Source: Sphingomonadales bacterium (GTDB lineage Bacteria > Bacteroidota > Bacteroidia > Flavobacteriales_D > Crocinitomicaceae). Taken from it: a DNA stretch of 44,489 nt. Under the pieces are notes generated by a model that ran no database searches, was not told where the DNA came from, and worked only from the letters and a program-made list of their open reading frames with translations. The position numbers were made by a program, and so were the translations under genes. The stretch lies in contig VHBC01000018.1 in NCBI GenBank assembly GCA_016872115.1, positions 1-44,489 of the forward strand, in the 5' to 3' direction. Positions 38,889-44,489 of this stretch are shown one piece after another (within the stretch, counting starts at the first letter, position 1; every line of letters begins with the position of its first letter).

Positions 38889-41348
38889 ATGCATTTTCAA
38901 TCCCTATTATTTGCTGTATTATTTGCAGCAACTGCTTTATTTGGGCAGAACTCAAAGCGACAATTTGTTGGCATCGAACTGACAGAAAAAGGTGCCGAAA
39001 TTCAGGTTTCTGATGGTAAATATATCATTTCAAAGTTATCTGAGTGTATCATTCAGACTGCATTTATTCCGAAGGGAGAAGCTGAAAAATCGGACAGTTC
39101 ACATGCAGTTCTTTTACAATATCAGGCAAATTCTTGGGAATTCCAGGATTTGCAAACCGAAGCAGTAAAGGAAGTAAAAAGTAAAATGTACATCTTAAAA
39201 AGTGGCGCTATCGGCGTGAAGATCCTTACCCAACCGTTTGACATCTCTTATTTCTACAAAACGACAGAAGTATCGGAGGCACGCGGTTATTACTTTGAGC
39301 ACACGCCGAAAATTGAATTTGACTTAGAACCTGAAGAAATATTAATGGGCGCGGGTGCCAGGTCACTTGGCATGAACCGTCGTGGCTTTCGTTTGCAATT
39401 GTACAATCGTGCGCATTACGGTTACGAAACGCATTCTGAACTCATGAATTTTACGATGCCAATTGTCCTCTCGGATAAAGGTTATGCCATTCACTTTGAT
39501 AATCCGCAAATCGGTTGGCTTGATTTAGATTCAAAAAAAGAAAATAAGCTCACTTATGAGGTTATCGGAGGACCAATGCGTTACCAAGTCATTTTCTCAG
39601 AAAACTGGAAAGATTTAACCACCTCGTTAACCGCATTGCTCGGCCGTCAGCCCATGCCAGCGCGTTGGACACTAGGTAATTTTTCGAGCCGCTTTGGTTA
39701 CCATTCTGAAGCCGAGGCAAAGCAAGTGGTGGCTGCATTTAAAAAAGAACAAATACCATTGGATGCTATTGTTTTCGACCTTTATTGGTTTGGCAAAGAC
39801 ATTCAAGGTACCTTAGGTAATTTTGAATTTTACAGAGACTCTTTTCCAAACGGTGAGAAAATGATCGCAGATTTTCGAAGTCAGAATGTAAAGACTGTAC
39901 TCATCACAGAACCTTTCGTACTGACCACCTCTAAAACATGGAAAGAAGCCGAGCAGAAGAAGCTTCTCGGTACAGATTCACTTGGGTCTGCCTTTCGCTA
40001 TGATTTTTACTTCGGAAACACAGGGCTTATTGATTTGTATAAACCTGAAGCACGGGTTTGGTTCTGGGAAATCTACAAAAAATTGCATGCATACGGGGTA
40101 GCCGGATTCTGGGGCGATCTCGGTGAGCCAGAAGTACATCCTACCAAACTCAAACATGGCGACAAATGGGCTGATGAAGTGCATAATATTTATGGCCACG
40201 ATTGGGCACGCTTACTTTACAATGGTTATCGTAAAGAATATCCAACGGAGCGTCCCTTTATTTTAATGCGTGCTGGTTATTCTGGATCACAGCACTATAG
40301 TATGGTGCCGTGGTCAGGCGATGTCAACCGCACTTGGGGTGGACTCAAACCTCAAATGGAAATTTCCATGCAAATGGGCTTGCAAGGCATTGCTTACATG
40401 CACTCTGATTTGGGTGGTTTTGCAGGCGCTAATAACGATCCCGAGCTTTATGTGCGCTGGTTACAATACGGCGTGTTTCAGCCTATTTTTAGACCGCATG
40501 CGCAGCAAGAAGTAGCAAGTGAGGCTGTTTTCAAAGATGAACAAACAAAAGCACTGGCCAAGGCGGCAATTGAGTTGCGTTATCAATTATTGCCCTATAA
40601 CTACAGCTTAGCTTATGAAAATGCAACAACAGGAATTCCATTGTTGCGACCTATTTTCATGGAATTCCCAACGGCTAAATGGTCATTTTCTGAAACAGAA
40701 ACCTATATGTGGGGACCGTCCTTTTTAGTGCATGCCATTACTGACTCCATGAGTTCATCAAAGGAAAAGGTATACAAAACAAATCTCCCTGCGGATGCCT
40801 CCTGGTTTGATTATCATACAGGTTGTTTGGTTGTTAAATCAAAGGTAAATATGACCAATAATGGAAACTACAATGTAGTGTCTACAACCAAAATGCTCGA
40901 TTATATTCCAATTTTTGTGCGTTCTGGATCCTTCATTCCGATGAGTCCTGTAGTGCAAGCAACAGAAAACTATCGAGATACCGCAGTTATACTTCATTTT
41001 TATATCGACCCCCAAGCTGAAGAGACGTCGTCATTTATCTGGTACGAAGATGATGGCTACACATTTGATGCGGAAGCCCAAGGTGCCGCAAAAAAATTAA
41101 TTTGTTCGGTTTCGAATAATGGAGGCACTTGCACTGTGTTATTTAATCCTGAAATAGGAGAAAAAATTTGGGAAAAATTCTTTCATTTTAAGTTGCTGAT
41201 CCATACACCAGACGCACCCAAAAGCATCTACATCAATGGCAAAAAAGCGGCATTTAAATTCAATAAAGCAGAACAAACTATTCTCATCAAAGATTATCCA
41301 AAACTAAAAATTCAACAAGCTGGGTTGAAAATGGAAATTTTATGGTGA
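38889..41348 (+). CDS. GH31 alpha-glucosidase or alpha-transglucosylase
   Basis: An 819-residue enzyme with signal peptide 1-19 (ends FGQ), no lipobox and no T9SS tail, hence probably periplasmic. The GH31 barrel carries the nucleophile in FWGDLGEPE (D410) and the acid/base in VPWSGDVNR (D478), with HSDLGGFAG downstream. The 68-residue spacing and length resemble, from memory, Cellvibrio Agd31B, an oligosaccharide 4-alpha-glucosyltransferase (D412/D480). A disproportionating activity is therefore possible besides hydrolysis. The ATG at 38889 is chosen for the signal peptide, 1 base after the cyclomaltodextrinase stop; the longer frame runs inside that gene. Confidence 0.9.
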   Translation: MHFQSLLFAVLFAATALFGQNSKRQFVGIELTEKGAEIQVSDGKYIISKLSECIIQTAFIPKGEAEKSDSSHAVLLQYQANSWEFQDLQTEAVKEVKSKMYILKSGAIGVKILTQPFDISYFYKTTEVSEARGYYFEHTPKIEFDLEPEEILMGAGARSLGMNRRGFRLQLYNRAHYGYETHSELMNFTMPIVLSDKGYAIHFDNPQIGWLDLDSKKENKLTYEVIGGPMRYQVIFSENWKDLTTSLTALLGRQPMPARWTLGNFSSRFGYHSEAEAKQVVAAFKKEQIPLDAIVFDLYWFGKDIQGTLGNFEFYRDSFPNGEKMIADFRSQNVKTVLITEPFVLTTSKTWKEAEQKKLLGTDSLGSAFRYDFYFGNTGLIDLYKPEARVWFWEIYKKLHAYGVAGFWGDLGEPEVHPTKLKHGDKWADEVHNIYGHDWARLLYNGYRKEYPTERPFILMRAGYSGSQHYSMVPWSGDVNRTWGGLKPQMEISMQMGLQGIAYMHSDLGGFAGANNDPELYVRWLQYGVFQPIFRPHAQQEVASEAVFKDEQTKALAKAAIELRYQLLPYNYSLAYENATTGIPLLRPIFMEFPTAKWSFSETETYMWGPSFLVHAITDSMSSSKEKVYKTNLPADASWFDYHTGCLVVKSKVNMTNNGNYNVVSTTKMLDYIPIFVRSGSFIPMSPVVQATENYRDTAVILHFYIDPQAEETSSFIWYEDDGYTFDAEAQGAAKKLICSVSNNGGTCTVLFNPEIGEKIWEKFFHFKLLIHTPDAPKSIYINGKKAAFKFNKAEQTILIKDYPKLKIQQAGLKMEILW

Positions 41349-41362
41349 TAACTTTTTCTTTG

Positions 41363-41380
41363 TGTCAACTTGACATTAAG
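41363..41380 (+). promoter_or_regulatory. Candidate operator, copy B (18-bp element with perfect palindrome)
   Basis: TGTCAACTTGACATTAAG. The first 13 bases are a perfect inverted repeat (TGTCAA-C-TTGACA). Sixteen of 18 bases match copy A at 31701-31718. It covers the -33 TTG of the susC promoter, an arrangement suited to repression or to an activator touching RNA polymerase. Confidence 0.6.
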
Positions 41381-41399
41381 AAAAAATCAAATATATTTG
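41370..41399 (+). promoter_or_regulatory. Candidate promoter of susC
   Basis: TTG (41370-41372), a 19-base spacer and TATATTTG (41392-41399) fit the Bacteroidota consensus. The start point would be near 41406, about 28 bases before the ATG. Confidence 0.65.
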
Positions 41400-41433
41400 A
41401 CTGATTAATCTGTAAAACGCTAAAACGAGAACT

Positions 41434-44400
41434 ATGCAAAAGAAAACTACTACAAGTTTTTTTGCCTTCTTGGTGCTTCTTTGTTTTTCCTCATTTGCCC
41501 TAGCGCAAACCGGAATCCGAGGAACCATCACAGACGCTGCCGGAATTCCGCTCTTCAATGCATCCGTATTGGTAGAGGGCCAGGGCAAAGGCGCGGTATC
41601 TAACGACAAAGGATACTATGAAATTACTGGTCTAAAGGCCGGATCCTACAATTTGATATTCAAATACATGGGTTTCAGTCCTCAAAACGACCAAGTAACG
41701 GTTGTGGCCAATCAAATGATTACCAAAGACTTTCAGTTTGCTTCCAAAACGCAGGATGTCAGTGATGTAGTTGTTATTGGTTATGGTACCCAACGCACCA
41801 AAGACCTCACTGGATCTGCAACGGTTATTAACGAGAAAAACTTTGTGCAGGGCTCATTGGCCACTCCAGAGCAACTCGTTATGGGTAAGGTTGCAGGTCT
41901 AAAAGTAACCTCCAATGATGGTGCACCAGGTTCGGGTAGCACGCTTCGTTTACGCGGAGGTACCTCAATCAATGCTTCCAATGACCCATTAATCGTTGTT
42001 GATGGTGTTCCGCTCGATAACGGCGGCATTGCTGGTGCAGCAAACCCTTTGTCTTTGATCAATCCCAATGATATTGCGTCGTTTGTTGTGCTCAAAGATG
42101 CTTCCGCTACAGCTATTTATGGCTCTAGAGCTGCAAACGGTGTCATTCTCATTACAACCAAAAGAGGTTCGGCATCTAATGATGTGAAAGTAGTACTCGA
42201 TTCAAAGACTTCCGTTTCTACAATTGCCAAATTTTTTGATGTACTCAGTGCGGACTCCCTTCGCAATTTGGTAAATGCCAACGGTACAGCTCAACAAAAA
42301 GCGCTTCTCGGCGACTCCAGTACAGACTGGCAGCGTCAGGTATTTCGCAATGCAGTAGTTACGGACAATAATGTTTCAATTACAGGTGGGATTAAAAATT
42401 TCCCATATCGTTTATCAGTAGGTAACCGTATTGATAACGGAATCCTAAAAAGAGATCAGTTTGCGCGTACTTCAGTAGGTTTGAACATGAATCCATCATT
42501 TTTGGATAAAACCTTACAATTAGAGGCCAATGTGAAATACGTTCAAACGGCTTCGTTTTTTGCCAATCGCGGTGCTTTGGGAGCTGCATTTTTTGATCCA
42601 ACTCAACCCGTTTATTCAGGTTCAGAAGCTTATGGTGGTTATTTCGAATGGATAGACAATAACAAGCCGAACACGCTATCTCAGCGCAATCCACTTGGCC
42701 TTATTGAGCAAATGACGGACCAAAGTAAAGTAAATCGTGCTATTGCCAATGCTAAGCTTACTTATAACTTGCCGTCTTTACCTTCGTTTAAAGCCACCGT
42801 CAACGTGGGTGGTGACTACTCAGAAGGCACCGGATATACTATTACACCTGCAACCTCAGCTTCGGGATATTTTACAGATGGCCGTTATTCTAAATACCGC
42901 ACATCGAAGTCAAATAAATTATTCGAATCCTACTTGAGCTATAACTCAGGTAGCAAGTGGGAAGATCAAACTTTAGAAGTTGTTGCCGGTTATTCTTACC
43001 AAGATTGGGATACCGAAAGCCCTAATTTCCCAACTTGGAATGAAGCACAAGACAGTGTTATTGCGCCAGAGGCGGCGTTTCCATTTTATACCCGCAACGT
43101 TTTGATGTCTTACTACGGTCGTGCCATTTATAACTATGCCGGTAAATATGTCTTCAATGTGTCGGTTCGCCGCGATGGTTCTTCACGCTTTAGTCCAGAT
43201 ACACGTTGGGGTATTTTCCCAGCTGCCTCTGCGGCTTGGTTGATCTCTGAAGAGGATTTCCTCAAAGACAGCAAAACAATCAACATGCTCAAATTGCGCG
43301 CTGGTTGGGGAGTCACCGGTCAACAAGATGGCATTGGTGACTACGCCTATATTGGTAACTATTTCCAAGGTGCAACAACCGCTCAATACGCTTTTGGAGG
43401 CCAGTATTACCAAGTATTGCGTCCTGCTGGTTTCGATGCAAACCTCAAATGGGAAACCACTTCCTCTTACAATATTGGTTTGGATTTCGGTTTCAAAAAC
43501 GACCGATTTTCTGGAAGTGTTGATCTCTATCAAAAAGATACGCGCGACTTGTTAGCAACAGTTCCGGTTCCGGCTGGTACCAATTTTACCAACGAAATCT
43601 TGACCAACGTTGGTGCGATGCAAAACCGCGGTGTTGAAATCTCTTTGAACTCTGGCCTCATTGCGACCAAAGACATGCGTTTGGATTGGACCATCAATGC
43701 AACTTACAACAAAAACGAAGTATTGAAGCTCGCTCAAGTGCTTGACACCACATCACCAGGTGTCTTGATCGGCGGTATTGGCGGTGGTATTGGTAACACC
43801 ATCCAAGCACATCAAATTGGATACCCTACCTATACTTTCTTCGTTCTTGAGCAGCAATATGATTCTCAAGGCCGTGTCATCGAAGTAGGATCTCAAGCTG
43901 AAATCGATATGAACGGCGATGGCAACATTACTGCTGCCGACAAATGGAAAGATACCAATGCCTTTGTTGATCGCAACAAAGACGGCATCATCAATGTCAA
44001 AGACCGTTACTATGCTGGTCAGGCAGCACCAAAAATGTTCTTTGGAACTGCATTTAATTTCCAGTACAAAAAGTGGTATGCTGGTTTTTCAGCACGTGCA
44101 GAATTGGGTGCTACTATTTACAACAATATTCATTCAAATAGTGCCACTTTCCAAACAATTGATGGTACCAAAAAATACCTCAACAACATCAGCTCTTTGT
44201 ACTATCAAGATGAAGTACAGCGCACCACTGCAAGTCAGTTAATGTCTGATCATTATCTGGAAAGTGCTAATTTCTTGCGCATGGACTTCATTAATGTGGG
44301 ATACAACTTTGGTAAACTAGGTTTTGCGAAAGAAAAAGTTGGTCTAAACGTCAATTTTGTTGTACAAAATGCTTTTGTACTTACAAAATACAGCGGTCAA

Positions 44401-44484
44401 GATCCAGAAATTGGTGGAGGTATCGACAACAATTTCTATCCACGTCCACGCGTGTATTCAGTTAACTTAACATTCAATTTCTAA
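41434..44484 (+). CDS. SusC/RagA-family TonB-linked outer membrane transporter
   Basis: A 1016-residue outer-membrane beta barrel with signal peptide 1-24 (ends LAQ). An N-terminal carboxypeptidase-D-like domain (about 26-105; GIRGTITDAAGIPLFNASVLVEG) is followed by the plug (VIGYGTQRTKDLTGSATVI; LRLRGGTSINASNDPLIVVDGVPL; AIYGSRAANGVILITTKRG). The barrel ends in an aromatic residue (VNLTFNF). It would import malto-oligosaccharides with a SusD lid lipoprotein, expected directly past the window end. The barrel holds two Asp-rich loops (DMNGDGNITAADK and DRNKDGIINVKDR) that look calcium-binding. It has its own promoter and operator-like element. Confidence 0.95.
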   Translation: MQKKTTTSFFAFLVLLCFSSFALAQTGIRGTITDAAGIPLFNASVLVEGQGKGAVSNDKGYYEITGLKAGSYNLIFKYMGFSPQNDQVTVVANQMITKDFQFASKTQDVSDVVVIGYGTQRTKDLTGSATVINEKNFVQGSLATPEQLVMGKVAGLKVTSNDGAPGSGSTLRLRGGTSINASNDPLIVVDGVPLDNGGIAGAANPLSLINPNDIASFVVLKDASATAIYGSRAANGVILITTKRGSASNDVKVVLDSKTSVSTIAKFFDVLSADSLRNLVNANGTAQQKALLGDSSTDWQRQVFRNAVVTDNNVSITGGIKNFPYRLSVGNRIDNGILKRDQFARTSVGLNMNPSFLDKTLQLEANVKYVQTASFFANRGALGAAFFDPTQPVYSGSEAYGGYFEWIDNNKPNTLSQRNPLGLIEQMTDQSKVNRAIANAKLTYNLPSLPSFKATVNVGGDYSEGTGYTITPATSASGYFTDGRYSKYRTSKSNKLFESYLSYNSGSKWEDQTLEVVAGYSYQDWDTESPNFPTWNEAQDSVIAPEAAFPFYTRNVLMSYYGRAIYNYAGKYVFNVSVRRDGSSRFSPDTRWGIFPAASAAWLISEEDFLKDSKTINMLKLRAGWGVTGQQDGIGDYAYIGNYFQGATTAQYAFGGQYYQVLRPAGFDANLKWETTSSYNIGLDFGFKNDRFSGSVDLYQKDTRDLLATVPVPAGTNFTNEILTNVGAMQNRGVEISLNSGLIATKDMRLDWTINATYNKNEVLKLAQVLDTTSPGVLIGGIGGGIGNTIQAHQIGYPTYTFFVLEQQYDSQGRVIEVGSQAEIDMNGDGNITAADKWKDTNAFVDRNKDGIINVKDRYYAGQAAPKMFFGTAFNFQYKKWYAGFSARAELGATIYNNIHSNSATFQTIDGTKKYLNNISSLYYQDEVQRTTASQLMSDHYLESANFLRMDFINVGYNFGKLGFAKEKVGLNVNFVVQNAFVLTKYSGQDPEIGGGIDNNFYPRPRVYSVNLTFNF

Positions 44485-44489
44485 TTTTT

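Overview
The window looks like chromosomal DNA of a Bacteroidota bacterium, probably in or near Flavobacteriales. The signs are: a SusC/RagA outer-membrane transporter; C-terminal sorting domains of the type IX secretion system (T9SS); a fused CcsBA cytochrome c maturase; a DUF3467 protein; RpoB and RpoC sequences of Bacteroidota type; tRNA genes without encoded CCA; and promoters of the TTG / TAnnTTTG type rather than sigma-70 consensus. I cannot name the genus. No plasmid, phage, insertion sequence, rRNA or CRISPR array is visible. No gene-free stretch exceeds 300 bases; the longest are 4946-5174, 14410-14599 and 31604-31745.

Region 1 (1-14409) is housekeeping with accessory envelope genes. 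The 3' end of an ABC-F ATPase converges on a tight minus-strand operon, dnaN-rlmN-ABC ATPase-ABC permease. A phosphoglycosyl transferase then converges on a minus-strand RluA-type pseudouridine synthase/ccsBA pair. A secreted esterase follows, then a plus-strand run of saccharopine dehydrogenase, DUF3467 protein and GT2 glycosyltransferase, which runs tail-to-tail into a GT4 glycosyltransferase.

Region 2 (14497-27660) is the transcription/translation super-cluster: a strong promoter, tRNA-Thr(TGT)-Tyr(GTA)-Gly(TCC)-Thr(GGT), tuf, tRNA-Trp, secE, nusG, rplK, rplA, rplJ, rplL, rpoB and rpoC. Hairpin terminators after tuf, after rplL and after rpoC divide it into segments. recG and accA (minus) and ispE (plus) follow.

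Region 3 (31668-44489) is an alpha-glucan (starch/glycogen/maltodextrin) utilisation locus. It encodes a secreted SusE/SusF-like starch-binding protein with a T9SS tail, a T9SS-exported GH13 alpha-amylase, a secreted CotH-family (atypical kinase fold) protein, a cyclomaltodextrinase-like GH13, a GH31 alpha-glucosidase or alpha-transglucosylase, and a SusC-type TonB-dependent transporter; a SusD partner would be expected just past the window end. The inferred division of labour is surface binding and endo-cleavage by the T9SS cargo, import by SusC, and periplasmic breakdown by the second GH13 and the GH31. The first gene and susC both carry a nearly identical 18-bp element containing the palindrome TGTCARCTTGACA, a candidate operator for a shared regulator. 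The least expected part is the CotH-family gene inside the starch operon, packed between the two amylases and overlapping the second one.
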